Of a DNA stretch of 64,000 nt, positions 45,064 to 57,964 are shown one piece after another. Positions within the stretch are counted from its first letter, which is position 1. Each line of letters starts with the position of its first letter. The notes under the pieces are model-generated. The model was given only the letters and a program-made list of their open reading frames with translations, had not been told where the DNA came from and made no database searches. Position numbers and translations under genes: made by a program. This DNA is from Macrothele yani (taxonomy: Eukaryota; Arthropoda; Arachnida; Araneae; Macrothelidae): assembly GCA_039090855.1 (NCBI GenBank), contig CM076997.1:165322709-165386708 (forward strand), given 5' to 3'.

Positions 45064-46260
45064 CATTATCAAACGTATTCGGACACCACAGTGTTTTGTG
45101 CCAAATGGCATTATTATCACAATAAATAGTTAGTCTGTCCACTTTTTTCTTGCGTAACAGCGGCAAGACCTCGAGGCATACTATCAAATAATATCTAACG
45201 CTATTCTTTGATACTATCAACCCACTTCCTGTAGATTTTGGTAAGAATGGCTCGCCATTCGTCATGCAAAGCTGCTGCCATAATGGAGAGCGAAGACAGT
45301 CGTTGTGGTCAATTTCGTATCCGTCGCTCCAGTTCCTCCCAGAGGTGTTCTATGGAATTAAGATCAGGATTCTGAGCAGAGCAGTCCAAAAGTTCCACTT
45401 CATTTTCAATAAACCAGTCCTGCTGCACATGCTGTTCAGTGCGGAAGGGCGCTCTATCGTGTTGGAAGAGACAACGGTCATCTCCACAATGCTGCCACAT
45501 TGTTGGTAGGGCAGAATTATGCAGAACGTGGTGGTAGAGTTCCGAATACATGGTCTGTGCTATAATAACCAACGAGTCGAGTCCCACCTATGAAATATAA
45601 CTCCATACCATGAGGGAGTTTCCGCCGAATTTAACAGTTGTAAGAACACAATCCGACGCAAATCGTTCGACGAGCTGTCGCCAAATCTAAACACGCACAT
45701 TGGATTGGAAATGTGAAAAGCAAGACTCATCCCTCCAAAAAACAGCTTTCCAGTCGTATAGAGTCCAGGAACGATGGGAGACACACCAATCTGAACGGCA
45801 TTTCACATTCACGGTTTTGATGTGTGGCTTTGTGACGTTGATCTACAATAAGAAACCACACTGTGCAGCTCGCTGCCGATAGTTGTGATGCTAACCAAGC
45901 CATTGCAAGCATTTCCGCAGCTATGGAAATGCCAGAGGAAAAACAGGATTTCTTAATATTTCTTACCATGGTTCTTCTGTCACGTTGCTTCAGTTTGTAC
46001 GGCCTTCCTAAGTGATGTTTAGTTTAGCTGCCATGCTCCGTATGGTAACGTTATTCAAATGGCATTGAATGACTAATTCATATTGGAGCTCGTGAAGTTC
46101 ACGTCCGCGTAGCATATCCTCTTCGAAGTCACTGATAACACGACAGAACATCTCAGCGTTACATATGTACCTCCCCATTCAGACCGCACCTTCCTACGCA
46201 ACCGTTCTTCGCGCGCATGCAAATATTTGGTACTGTCCGAATGCTTTTGATAATATAATG
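45064..46260 (-). mobile_element. Tc1-like DNA transposon, TA-flanked
   Basis: A 1197-bp element. The right end reads, in complement, CATTATATTATCAAAAGCATTCGGACA. The left is CATTATCAAACGTATTCGGACA, about three bases shorter. TA at 45062-45063 and 46261-46262. The minus-strand transposase shows WRDESCF near 45735 (first Asp), CLFQHDRAPFRTEQHVQQDW near 45450 (second Asp) and NPDLNSIEHLWEELERRI (Glu). There are 35 residues between the second Asp and the Glu, one more than DD34E. At least two frameshifts (near 45580 and upstream of 45700) break it. Confidence 0.92.
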
Positions 46261-46262
46261 TA

Positions 46263-47283
46263 TTTAATTTGGTGGCTTAGGTTGATAGAGAAATCCTACC
46301 TATTCTTCCTCAATTCATGCCCATACTAGCGAAATATTCCTTCTTGGGACTTTGTGATCTTTAGTATCTGCGCTTGTTTTGTTATTTCTAGCTACAATAG
46401 ATTCTTGTTTATGAAAGATGAACTCCTAAAAATGCCTCACGGCGGGCACAATGGTAGGCGATTGAAGCTGGAAAATTTGAGATCTTTTAAGCAAAACAGA
46501 GTTAGGGAATATAAAGTAGAAGCTAACCTTACAGCAGTTCTAAAAGCATTCACCTAATGCAGAGGAAAGCACCAGTGTCAGAGTAAAAAAACCCCAAACG
46601 TTTCCTTAAAGTAATAACATGCACATTGCTTTGAAACATTTGGTGCTTTGCACAGGCTTATGTTCTGAATAGAACTTCTCGCAAATGAATCGGTACGTGG
46701 AGACATTAGAACTCACTTTTAAAGTACAGTGCAATAGTTGCATTTATTTCGGAATTTAACTACAACCATAAGTAACTGTGATGGGTATCAGCAGTTATCC
46801 GTCCTAAATTTGGAGCTGCTGATTACACGGAAGGGCTAAAACTAGCGCCGTAGGAAAACCAAACCATCGAGTCTCATCAGGGGTTAATGGTCCGATACAT
46901 CCCGGATGACTAGCAGGAATATTACACAACCGACTACTCGGCTAAGGGGAGGTAGCTTTAGAAATGTTTAAAAATTTGCAAAAAGAACGCTCGTGGTAAC
47001 TGGATTTCATGTGTCCAATCATAGATGTACTACCTGGTGTGCATAGCTTATTATTTTTTTCTGGTATAACTCATTAGGGTCGAAAGTACCTATCGTACAT
47101 ACATTCAGTTTATTCTCCAAAAAATAACTGACATTTTTTATTGATGAAAAGCATAAACGAACATCAAACTCCATTCGGAAGCGCAAGGTCTATAAGTTGC
47201 AACACGAGCTCAAGAGAGGAGGATAAATCTTGGTAGCAGACAATCACAAAGATTAATCCTTATGTATGACTCAAACCTTGACT
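46263..47283. other. Unassigned spacer
   Basis: About 1 kb, no recognisable feature. Confidence 0.4.
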
Positions 47284-47284
47284 G

Positions 47285-47490
47285 CCGCTCAGGTTGCGTA
47301 GTGGTCTGAGCACTGGCTTATGACATTCGTCCGAGATGGGTCGCGCTTGAATCCCGGAGGCACATGGATGTTGTGTGGGTCATTCGGCATTGTCTCTCTC
47401 ACTTCCCTAGATCCAGTGGATGAACGACTGTATATATAATCCATAGAGTTGCTCACCGTGGTCGTTGCGCATCCCAAAGGAAGACATAAC
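47285..47490 (+). mobile_element. Diverged tRNA-derived SINE
   Basis: GCCGCTCAGGTTGCGTAGTG (A-box region), a degraded B box (CTTGAATCCCGG), CATGGATGTTGTGTGGGTC, CTCTCACTTCCCTAGATCCAGTG, and GTTGCTCACCGTGGTCGTT. The CCCTAAATTAGGG segment is deleted. The tail is followed by a CAA repeat. Confidence 0.8.
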
Positions 47491-47521
47491 AGCTGCAACA
47501 ACAACAACAACAACAACAACA
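47491..47521. repeat. CAA trinucleotide microsatellite
   Basis: About ten CAA units directly after the SINE, probably derived from its A-rich tail. Confidence 0.95.
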
Positions 47522-47524
47522 AAA

Positions 47525-48094
47525 GTTTAGCTGGTCTAAGGTAATTAGGCAGAGACTCTGCTTCTAACCACTCGCTCATCAGAACGGTCGAGAAGTGACC
47601 GCAAAATGCTTCGTATTTAAGAGTCTCATAAAATAATTCAGATAACACAGAACGATCAGTTTAATCATAACAAAATTAAATCGGGCAGCTGGACCCGCGT
47701 AATTGGAATGTAGATCTAGGTCTAAACATTAAGGCAGAAATTGGATCATAGACTTTAGGCCATGCATAGGCATTTAGTTCATTCCCTAAGCATCTGGGTT
47801 GATATAAGTATAACATCCCACAGTAGCCCCAGCACTTTTCATTAAAAGCTTCGTAAATAATTTTTGGCTACGTTTCGCAATGAAAGTAGTCTACATACGC
47901 AATACTCAGTAAGTATATTCCTGTATGTATTATAAATCTCGTAAGTACGTTTTCAGTGGTGTTTCTAAGCAAAAATTACAAGACCTCTCATGAAATTTAT
48001 ATAGATATATTTTACATATAATTTTTATCTTAATATGAGAATATTCGGAAATATGTTTTAAGAAGAAATAAATATTGAATAGTGTAACATGCAA
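47525..48094. other. Unassigned spacer
   Basis: No recognisable feature; AT-rich towards its end. Confidence 0.4.
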
Positions 48095-49125
48095 AATGGG
48101 GTGTGTGTAGAAAATAGTAAAACTACGCTATTAATCCGATTTATTGTCATAGTAATATATGAATAAGCGTTTCCACGTTGTCACGCATCAACCAGACTGA
48201 TTTTTCAAATAAGTTAGACAGAAACTGCAATCTGAATAATAGAACGCTTTAACAATTTGAACGCGGTGACTTAACGATAAATTGATACGACGCTATATTC
48301 ATTTAAAGATACGAGGTATCGCGTTGGTTGTGCACGCGGTATTCGGGTAGGGAGAAAACGTTACTTGAAGAACTGGCTCCAAATTCCTGGTAACTCCAGT
48401 GAGACGTAATCATTGCAATTATCGCTGTTGGTAATGACCTCAATGGTTTTGTGAATGGCTGTATATTTAGGGGTAGAGTAGGTAGCTAATTTCTTTATAT
48501 CATCCCACATACAATAAGCAGACTTGAATCTGATTTCTCTGGATAGGGCCGTGGCTATTTTACCGTATTTTGTGTCCCTTTTATGCTCGTTGACTGATTC
48601 TAAACGAACGCTTGGTCATTCCAATGTAGTAACGTTTAGAGCCGTCCGGATATTGTAGGAACACCTGCTTAGTTGGAAAGGGTATTTTTTCAGTATTTCT
48701 GTTTAGTATATAAATATGCAGGAGACCTTAAGCCGACACCGTAGTTCATCTTCTTGAGGGCGTTTTTCAGTTTGCAAGACACATTTAGTATGTAGGGAAT
48801 TGAGCCTAAATAATTTGAAGCCAGTCCTTCAGGTAACGCCTTCTCCCGCCCAGGATACCGCGTGCACACACAACGTGATGACTTGTGTCTTTAAATGAAC
48901 ATAACGTCGTATCTATTTATTGAAAAGCCAATTCACAGCGTTCAAATTGATAAAGCTTTCTATTATTCAGATTGCAGTTTCTGTCTATCATCCTTGAAAA
49001 AGCCATCTGATTGATGTACGAAAGCTTGGAAACGCTTATTTATGTATTCCTGCGCCAATAAATCGGATCACTAGTATAGTTTTACTATTTACTACATAAT
49101 TGGTGCATAATTCCTCGTTATTAAT
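48095..49125. mobile_element. Long-TIR non-autonomous DNA element, most complete copy
   Basis: Left arm (48110-48340) and right arm (48870-49110) are inverted copies over about 230 bp. On the left: AATCCGATTTATTG, AATAAGCGTTTCCACG, CAACCAGACTGATTTTTCAA, GACAGAAACTGCAATCTGAATAATAG, GAACGCGGTGACTTAACG. On the right are their complements in reverse order, ending CGCCAATAAATCGGATCACT. The middle (48345-48860) shares blocks with 13031-13660 and encodes nothing recognisable. Arms this long are unusual for a MITE, and the superfamily is undetermined. Confidence 0.8.
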
Positions 49126-49202
49126 GGGTTATGTGGTTCGAGTTTGTCTTATATGATGAAATTACTCTTTGTACAAACTGAAAGCTCTTCTAGCGTTGTA
49201 TA

Positions 49203-50402
49203 AACTGAAGAGCAATTGAATTAGGTATACCCGTCTAGTAACGTGTAGCACACCCTTTCACCCTGATGACAGCAGCGATTCGTCTCGGCTTGGACTCGAC
49301 AAGACACCGGAAGCGTTGAAAAGCCGTACGGATCCACGACCACTGAACAAGCTCCCACAGTTCACGAAGATTTGATGGAGGGGTGTCAGAGCCTCAAACA
49401 TATCTCTCGATGGCATCCCAGATGTGCTCGATGGGACTGAAGTCAGGTGACCTAGCTGGCCAAGGAAGCGAGGTCACGTCGGTGGAGTGTTCATCCAACC
49501 ATTCGGATACAATTCGTGAGCGATGGTACGGTGCATTGCCTTGTTGCAGGATGAGGTCCCCAGTGGGATGTTGAAGACGCACAAACGGGAGCAAATGGTC
49601 GTCCATTATATCCTGGTAACGTTTACCTGTGAGGGACGATTTCACACGTATCAGGGGTCCTATTTCAGTCCACGTAAATAGACCCCAGACGAGAATGCCA
49701 CCCCCAATAGCTTGAAGACTACCCTGCTGGCAAGAAGGATCCATCGCTTCATGTGGTTTGCGTGCGTCGTACTCGTATCCTGCCATCCGCATTTACCAAC
49801 GTGAATCTCGACTCATCAGTCAAGGCAAGGTTTTTCCACATGTCTAGGGTCCAATGGCGATGTTCCCGCGCCCATGCTAATATTTGCACCCTGTGATGTG
49901 CGGTCAGCAGCGGTACCCTCGTGGGACGATGGCTTCTGTACCCCATTGCAAATAGACGGTTCTGGATAGTGTGGCTGCTTACACGTTTTTGTGCACCAGC
50001 GTTATATTGCCGAGAGATTTCTTGCACTTTGGCCCGTCTATCCGCTGTTACAATGCGAGCTAGCCGACGATGACCCCGCTCATCCACACGCTGTTGTCCA
50101 CGGCAGTTGGCCCTTGCAGGGATGGTTTTTTCCGTATTCGATGTACTCACGGTGCACCCGTGGCACAGTGGCTCGTGAAAATCCCTGTGCCTGCACGACT
50201 TCCGAGATGAAGTGACCCCACGATCAAATGCGCTTAGATCCTTCGTCTTACCCATACTGCGTCCGACTCTAACTGATTCCCGTCGCATCACTCCTTATAT
50301 CGTCTGATAGCTGTATACGTCATGTCGTCTCCGTTTACAAGGCCGCCCACAGCGCCACATTTGTATAACGCCAGCTGTCACTAATTCAATTGCTCTTCAG
50401 TG
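49203..50402 (-). mobile_element. Tc1-like DNA transposon with 36-residue D-E spacing
   Basis: A 1200-bp element. Left end AACTGAAGAGCAATTGAATTAG; right end, in complement, CACTGAAGAGCAATTGAATTAG; TA at 49201-49202 and 50403-50404. Two long minus-strand frames cover most of the protein: 50291-49749 (HTH region, HRRLARIVTADRRAKVQEIS, and ALTDESRF with the first Asp) and 49792-49394 (catalytic core). They are separated by one frameshift. The second catalytic site reads LQQGNAPYH, so Asp is Gly. SPDFSPIEHIW keeps the Glu, 36 residues on, as in DD36E-type families. Confidence 0.94.
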
Positions 50403-50404
50403 TA

Positions 50405-51305
50405 ATTCCCTTTATTTACTGGTGCAATATGATATCGAAAAATCGCCAAGATTCCGCTCTCAACTGGGAAGTTCTTTCTAGGCATAGGTCGGACACAATG
50501 AATTTAACATCTAATTTCAGCCTTGGAAGAGCACTGTGAATATTAATTTAAGCATTCGACAGGAAGAAATTGAAACAGAGGTTAGACACATGACTAAAAT
50601 GCATTTTATAAAGCTTGAAAATGTGTATATACTATATTAACAGGTAAATAAACGGATTTGTTTTACGCTTAAGCACTCTTAACTCGTACAGTTTGGTATA
50701 CCCTTAATTCCTATTTATGAATATCTGTAGTTTGCGATTTTTCTACAGCAATATGGACTATGAATATGAACATAGGTATTCAACATGAATAAATTATTTT
50801 TTATAGTTTTTGCAATTTTTATGATGCAGAGCAGTTTATTAAATGAATCTTCGTGTACCACCCTACTTTTACTTCAGATTTGGCTCTGTACCCGAAAAAA
50901 AAATGTTTGAGGAGCACACTTGTTTTACACCCTTACAGGAATATTTACTAGGTCTTTTCCAATGCCATTTTCTAGCTGAATGTTGTAATGGGGATTACAG
51001 ATATGTTACACTACTTTCATTTATGTCGTTCTTTTCACATGCAGTATAGTAGAGTAATATGATCTAGGTTTTCATTAAATTTGTAGAGCGCATTGACCGA
51101 GTTTGATCCATAAGTGGGTGTACTTGATTTCAAACGACTCACCTTTCTGAGATATTGCCTCTTTAGGTGTAACGTGCAGAATAGCTCTAGTAAAATCGTA
51201 ATCAGAATATTCGTTTTGCAGTATTTCACATTTTGTTCCCAAACACATTTAAGAAACTATACCTTGCTTCAAAAACTTTCGACAAACTAAATTTAAATTC
51301 ATAGC
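50405..51305. other. Unassigned AT-rich spacer
   Basis: No recognisable gene or repeat. Confidence 0.4.
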
Positions 51306-51309
51306 TGTT

Positions 51310-54095
51310 CAGTGGCTTTTAACCTGTGGGTCGCGACCGAAACTTGGGCCACTGGGCTTCCGAGATGGGTCACCGGGTCTTCTCAGAAAAACAATTAAAA
51401 GTGTTAATTCGTTTTCAAATTTTAAATTTAAACCTCCTTCGTGTTTAACACGTGTAAAGGCCGCGGAATTTCTACGGAGATGACAGACAGACAGCACGGG
51501 TACCACCTAGGCTGCTTCTTCCGGTCGCTGGGATCGTGCGAAATTTTTGGACATAACAGCACTGTAAAGTTTCCCCTAAACCTAAATCCCCCCCCCTAAA
51601 TTTAGCAGGAAAATCCCCAATTCTGTTGCACTGGCCTGCCCCCAGAATCCTAGGACAATAGATCAACAAATGCGACACGGAAGGGAGACGGCAAAGAGAT
51701 GGAAAGAGAACGTTTAGACTGTGGAGGCTTTCAACGAACATTCATTAATATTAATACACTGAAAATGCCCAACTTTTAAAGTTTATGGAGGATTTTGATA
51801 AAATTTTAAATGGGAGTTTATTTTGACGTGTTTTGGTTCCTGCACAAATTGCATTCGGTTATAAAAGACATTGGAGAAATTGAAACCTGTTTAATAAAAG
51901 GTATTAATTTCCAAGTATTCATATCATTTGTCTCACAATATGTTATTATTCATATCTTCCCACTGTGTAGATAACCCTACCTCCTCCTCCCCACTTGCGT
52001 GCGCGACTGGTTTGACTATAATTAAAAAAAACAAAAATTTTGTTACACTCTGTATATTAAGGAAAAATTACTACACTTATTTATATTATTACGTTAGCAT
52101 TTTTAACTTCAAAATAGACCCATGGGTCGTGATAGTCTTGTTGTTTCTGGGTATGCGCTGCCGCGAAGCTGCACAGCCAGGTGGAAAACCGATTTTCAAA
52201 TTTATCTATTTATTCAATTATTTATTTATTCCTTTTTTAATTTGGGTAATAAATTTTTGTGGAAGGAGTACGTTTCATCTATACATTTTTCTTTTTTTTA
52301 AATTTGCTATTAGCCCCAATTTTGGATTATTCCTTCATTTTTCTCTTTCTCCCCCTCTCCCAGCCCTACCTTCGTAGAGGCGAGCAACGGTGGGATGAGC
52401 GCGTTGACCAGTAGCGGCACCCCCTCCCTCCATTGATTAGTTAAGTAACACTGTGGGGACCCGCGTGAACGTCGCATGGCGTAAGAAGAGAGAGAAGGCG
52501 GTGGCGTTAGCATCATCATCAATGGATCAGCTTTGAAGGAGTATTTTATGGCGGTCATCAAAGTGTCAACTAGTCTGTGCACCTACAAAGAGTTTCAGCG
52601 ATCGGCAAACTAGCTGGAATAGAAAGTAACACTTTTATTGAACCAGGATTTAAGGCATGTTGTCTTATATTACACGAACTAACGCAACTTAAGGGCTTTT
52701 TCCCAACGATGGCGATTGGTTGGTATCGAAGTACTGGATCTGATACTCATTTTGACCCCCTAACAAATAGATGAATCCTACGTATGTTAATTTTCCGACC
52801 AGTAAAATTTAGACTTGGAGATTTAATTTAGGGGAGGCCTGCGTTCCCCGGCTCGGGATTGGAGATGGCATAACTTTGAGGTGTAGTGGTTGGATCCCGG
52901 GAAAATGGTTGAAAATGTTGAGAAGAGAAGAAAATCACTTGTCACTTGTTGTTTCACTTGAACACTTGTTACTTTCCTTCTTGACTGTCACCAAGGCGCT
53001 GCCGTGTAAACAGTTGGCACTTCACCTGCATTTTCCGTTTTGCGTTGGCCCCAAACATTCGTGTATTGTCAGCACAGAGTACTGGGGAACTAAGTCGCTG
53101 CCAATGATGGAAGACAACCACCGAGGTTTCCAAGGGGAGTTACCCGGCTAAAGACGATGTGGGCCCACACGAATTGCTACCGCTGAGGGAAGGAAGAGTG
53201 ACGGGCCGCGAGTGGTCAGCGGTACAAACTAGGAGCTTCCGAAGGATGTGACTTTACCTAAGACGCGACTACCTGCGTGCCATATCCAATATCAATGAAA
53301 GAACTTTAATTGTGTGTAACCGCAAGGACTCTACACTCAGGATGAGGCCAGGGCCGTAGTGGGGTCTCCAGGCCAGATTAGGATGATAAGGTAGGAATTC
53401 CATCCTATTCTTCCGTTTTGGTGTCCCCTCAAAATATCAGGGTATTAGCGATCAGTGCATAATGAATATTTTCGCTAAAATTAATATAGTTAATAAGGGA
53501 GAAGTCAATGAGCACTTGATGGCTCCTGTCAGAAAAGTCGGTATTAATATTGTTATTGTCGTACGTTTTTTAGTGAAGTGTTAATATATTAGGTATTGCA
53601 AGTTATATACATATACAACAATTTACATTCTCACATTCTAAAGGTTATGGGCAAAAGGGTCCTCTTCTACTATGTGTGTTTATCCTTATTATTTGCCAAA
53701 ACAAGACCAATAAATTGTTTGATTTGTTAATGTGACTAATATATTATCATGAGTGATTCGTTATTTGCAAATTGTGTCCGCAACCCTGGATATATATAGG
53801 AGTAAAATTTTTCTACGACAGAGACTCAGCAATTCCTTATATGTCTTAAATTCTAGACGGTTTAAAAACATTGCGGCACACGACAGACCCTTTGACTCCC
53901 AAAGGAACATCTGCTGTGTGAATCACAACGCCCCGTCAGTGGATCCTGAAGCTGGGTCGACCCTAAGTCAGGGAATCGCAGAATCACAATCCGCTCGACT
54001 CCCCCCTCTGGTTACAAATGTTACTTCAGTTGAACCCATATAAAAGTCCGCGCGATATTAAGTCGTGTCCAGAAAACGGTTGAGAATCCCTGCGT
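51310..54095. other. Possible decayed hAT element or unrelated region between hAT-like tips
   Basis: CAGTGGCTTTTAACCTGTGG followed by GTCGCGACC at 51310 resembles the left tip of Charlie/MER5-like hAT elements. GGTTGAGAATCCCTG at 54077-54091 resembles a right tip. The interior (2.7 kb) shows no transposase that I can recognise, and the flanking 8-mers do not match. A GC-richer part at 52800-53350 has an open frame (52876-53151) with no domain. The pairing of the two tips is speculative. Confidence 0.25.
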
Positions 54096-54401
54096 TAATT
54101 GAAGAAAACTCTCTGTATAGACATAGATGAGTATCGAACTGCTGTTAAAGTAAAGATAAGATGAGATGAGCAAATTAAAAATTCTTAACAGCTGTTACTT
54201 CTAACGGATTCGTCGTATATGGACGCCTAGGTTTTATCTTTATGGCCAAAATCTCATCTTTTGACGTCAAATCTCTAATCAATTCACTTTTCAATAAGCA
54301 AGTGTCACCACCATTTTGAATGAAAAGCGGATGGGAATTAATGTATCATGCTCATTCAACAGGTTTTCGTTCGATGGGAGGGAGGGGGAGGTGGAGTGAG
54401 T

Positions 54402-54600
54402 AGAAAGTTTAACGACCATCGTAAGCAAGTGAGCGGGATATAAGCCATCCTCAGTCCCTAATTTAGGGCCACTGGTTCTAAGAAAGAGAAAAAGCCAGTG
54501 CTGTAAGACAAACAGCACATCTATATCTCACCAGAAATTTGAACCCGTACTTATCTCCGACGATTGGTCAATAGCCAGCGCTTTTACCACGCACCAGCAT
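54402..54600 (-). mobile_element. Diverged tRNA-derived SINE
   Basis: GTTTAACGACCATCGTAAGC, CAGTCCCTAATTTAGGGCCA, AAGCCAGTGCTGTAAGAC, and a degraded reverse B box (AAATTTGAACCC) give the family order in reverse. No polyT run or target duplication is left, so this is an old copy. Confidence 0.8.
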
Positions 54601-54604
54601 ATCG

Positions 54605-55232
54605 AATTTCATGTTTTCAGTTTATCCTCACAAGGCATTATCATGAATGTCCTGAATTCTGGTGCTCTGAATAGGAAACGCAGTTAAATTTACTCATATT
54701 TATGTATAGAACTGGGCAGCAATGTTTCACTGCAAAATAAATTGTCCATCTATCGAATATCGTATAAATAAAGCTTGTGTCTTGTCAGACTGAAACACGT
54801 GTAACTTAACGAGAACGAGTCGGCAAAGCCTTTTGGTCTCTTCATACATAGAACATGAATATTGTTCAGAAATACGAAGCGGTAATCGAAGGAAGCCATT
54901 AGCAGCATCCTACTCAAATTATCATTAACTAAAGTTTGAAATCATTACATGAATCACACTTCACCGGATATTGCCCGTAGCAGGTAAAACAAATTCTATC
55001 AGCAGGAAGCAGTGGTGATCGCAAAACTCCGCAAAGTTCCCCTAGTATATAGGAAGCGAAGTTAACAGGATAACGGCGTCATTATTGAAAAACAATACAA
55101 CACGTTTACGAACTAAAATTTGCCCGTTTAGCATTTCGTATATTTCTGTATAATCTAAAAGCGTAGGATTCCTCAGACTAAAAATAAAAAATACTGGAAA
55201 AATGGTAAAAATATGCAAGTACAGCAAATATA
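54605..55232. other. Unassigned spacer
   Basis: No recognisable feature. Confidence 0.4.
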
Positions 55233-55236
55233 AATA

Positions 55237-56095
55237 CGGGATGTTTCTGAGGTCTCATTGTGCCATTTCAAAGGTTAGTAACTTAGATTCGTATGAGAAA
55301 AAAACAATATGCAACATTTAGGTAATTTATTAATGTTCCTTTTTTTCAAAAAAAGATGTGGAAATCATCTAATTATTCCACTTTCTTTTTCCAAATAAGG
55401 TCAGAGGCAGTTATGTGTGTTGACCTTACCACTAATGTTAAAAGTTGCTTATTTAGGAAATATTAAATTGTGAGGGAACGCGGCGTTATTTTCTGCTACT
55501 TTAACAAAACTTTGAAAGAATGGTAGTCTTGTTTTGTAGTAATTTTTCCAACAGCATTTGACCGACTGGATCCTTATACGACCGCAGCTGCAATTTTACT
55601 ATAAGAATTTTGTCACTGTTGATTTAGGAATACGCAGTTTCACAGTTGTTCATGTTAGGCATTTCCGAAGACTTGAAAATCGTGATCCACCGACACCACA
55701 ATGTTCTAATTTTGTTTTCTTAAATACATTTCTTCGCACGTCATTAACGAAAGCAGTCCTTTTAAAATTCTTCATCTAGTTTGCAGCTTAATTTTTCAGC
55801 TGAGCATCCTTCCACTAAATCATCGTTATTTGTTATTCTCCTTCTTACCACTGTTATGAATTTTGCCTGAGCTAACAACTGAAGGTTTTTTTTTTTTACT
55901 TAAACCATTCAATATAGTGAGGGTCCTTTATCTGGAAAAAGAAAAAGGGCAATAATGGGATCTTTTAATTTCTTCTGAGTATCAGAACTGGAATAAATCA
56001 GCTTCCAAATGGACAATACAGATTGATTTTTATCTCATATAAAACCAAAGTTATCAGCAAGTTAAATTGTTCAAGCATTTTAGAAACACCCTGCA
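55237..56095. mobile_element. Possible degenerate TIR element (CAGGGTGTTTCT-type ends)
   Basis: The left edge has GGGATGTTTCTGAG after TA. The right edge reads AGAAACACCCTGCA before TA, giving imperfect inverted ends of the TACAGGGTGTTTC type common in arthropod IS630-Tc1-mariner elements. The minus strand of the interior has a short stretch that could be a transposase remnant (VRRNVFKKTKLEHCGVGG near 55680-55740), too weak to name. Confidence 0.4.
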
Positions 56096-56099
56096 TATA

Positions 56100-57568
56100 T
56101 GAAACAGAAAACGATATAATAAATTCAGGTGGTTGACCAAAAATGATAACAAATAGGACAAGAAAGATATAAAGACTAATACCAATTATCCTGCTTCACA
56201 AGCACGCCTTATGTAATTTCCTGATGAATGTGTCTTCAGCAAAAAGAAAATGTTACATTGTAAAAGCTGGAAAGCAAAGGTGCGGGAAATCATACTTGTG
56301 GTTGACAAATTTGAAATAAAATATTAACATTAACACAAAATGTATGCAAAATTTTAGCAGCACAGAACGGACTCGCAGGAGGAATTTGTTTTTCCAAATC
56401 TGACTTTTAGGAAAGGTAGACAGCAAATAAAAATATATGACTGTGAAATTTAGTAAATAAGCATATATTAATTGATATAAAATGCTTGAAAATTGGCTTT
56501 ATTAAAACATATGTCCAATTTGTTATTTTTAATCAAATTTTCAGACGGTGAGAGGTATATACATCTGAACCCCAATGAAAAATATATGTTTAATCCCCTC
56601 ACAGCAAAGGTTCTTGATCATTTGAAGTAGAAACTATTTTAAAATGCTTGTCATAGTGGCTGTTGTATGATCGGAATTGATTTTTAATTAAATCTTACTT
56701 GTGGCATCAAATAGAAAAAGGCATTTATGCACACTTGTGTCACATTTGGGCTTTACCAAAAAGTAGAAAGTGTACGCAAAATGCTTCTCATATAGTGGAT
56801 GCAATTCAATCCAAAACTAGCTCTCTAAAAGCAGAGATAACACTTACTACAATGTAAATTCTCGCTCTCTTAGCGCGAAAATTATGCAGTGTTTGTTTGA
56901 TGTAGCAAATAATCGTAAAACAAATGACATGCGGTAAGCACGGGGTTTTCAGAATAGCTTTTATAAATATAAATATGGTTGCAAATGATATTATAAACCT
57001 TACGCCACTTTGCCGTAGAAATGGGCGCAATGGAAGAGTAGAAAAAATATGCGCACACAGTTGCTTGAAGTAGAATTTGTCCGAAAGAAAATGAATTTAT
57101 ATGAGAATATTAAATGCAGGCATAGCTACGAAAAAAATGAAAGATAGAAAATAGGCCCCTACGCGTTCTACGGGAAACTTCTGAATTATTCAAACCAGAA
57201 AATGTGTTCAAAATACTCGCTGTGATATGAATGCCAGATTGACATTCCACTTTCGTTTATAAGCAACAGAAGTGTATAGAAAATACTTCATCAAATTTAA
57301 AATAGACAAAACCACTACACAATCAGGTACATGATGAGAAGTAAGCATTGGAGTATATTTTATAATTCGATGAGGCTATAACATTTGATCTACAGAATAC
57401 AGGGTTCCATAGTTTCCGCATTCTCATGTTTTTCAATCACTCTCTTATAGCAGATGCTAATACGAAACGGATTTTCAAATAATATGAAGGCCAAGATATT
57501 TGTCTTTCCAGTATTTTGTTTTAATGCGACTAGTGTTAACATCACTTTACAAGAAACACTGCAAAAAT
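56100..57568. other. Unassigned AT-rich region
   Basis: No recognisable gene, terminal repeat or tandem array. Confidence 0.4.
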
Positions 57569-57570
57569 TG

Positions 57571-57890
57571 ACTGTAGATTTTACGGTTTTAAACCGTTTT
57601 CCAGCGTGCCAACACAAAACCTTAAAATCTACAGTTTTATGCAGTGTTGGAGCAAAGCTATAGCCTTGCTCCGACACTGAATTTAATTAAGAAAACAGCA
57701 CAGAATTTGGCTGGAGCGAGTCACAGTCCAAATAATCACGAAAACACAAACATTTGGCTGGAACGAATGTGTTGATTCTGTTGGAGGAAAGTCATAGCTT
57801 TGCTCCAACACTACATAAAACTGTAGATTTTACGGTTTGGGTTTTGTGTTGGCGTCCCGGAAAACGTTTCAAAACCGTAAAATCTACAGT
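57571..57890. mobile_element. Foldback element with nested palindromes
   Basis: Each end of this 320-bp unit is itself flanked by ACTGTAGATTTTACGG and its complement: 57571-57635 on the left, 57820-57890 on the right. Beyond these, the inner arms GTGTTGGAGCAAAGCTAT and ATAGCTTTGCTCCAACAC are also inverted to one another. The core has two direct copies of a TTTGGCTGGA(A/G)CGA segment. No coding sequence and no obvious target duplication. Confidence 0.75.
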
Positions 57891-57964
57891 CAGTTTTTTA
57901 CAATGAAGCCTCATTGAGCTTCCAAGTATCTTTCCATATCGATCGATTACTGTGCACAGTTTTC

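Noticed and set aside
52876..53151. 91-codon frame in a GC-richer stretch as a host exon
   Set aside because: No domain, no convincing splice context and no codon pattern that I would defend.
51310..54095. Complete hAT transposon
   Set aside because: The two tips are hAT-like but the flanking 8-mers do not match and no transposase remains are recognisable; kept only as a low-confidence note.
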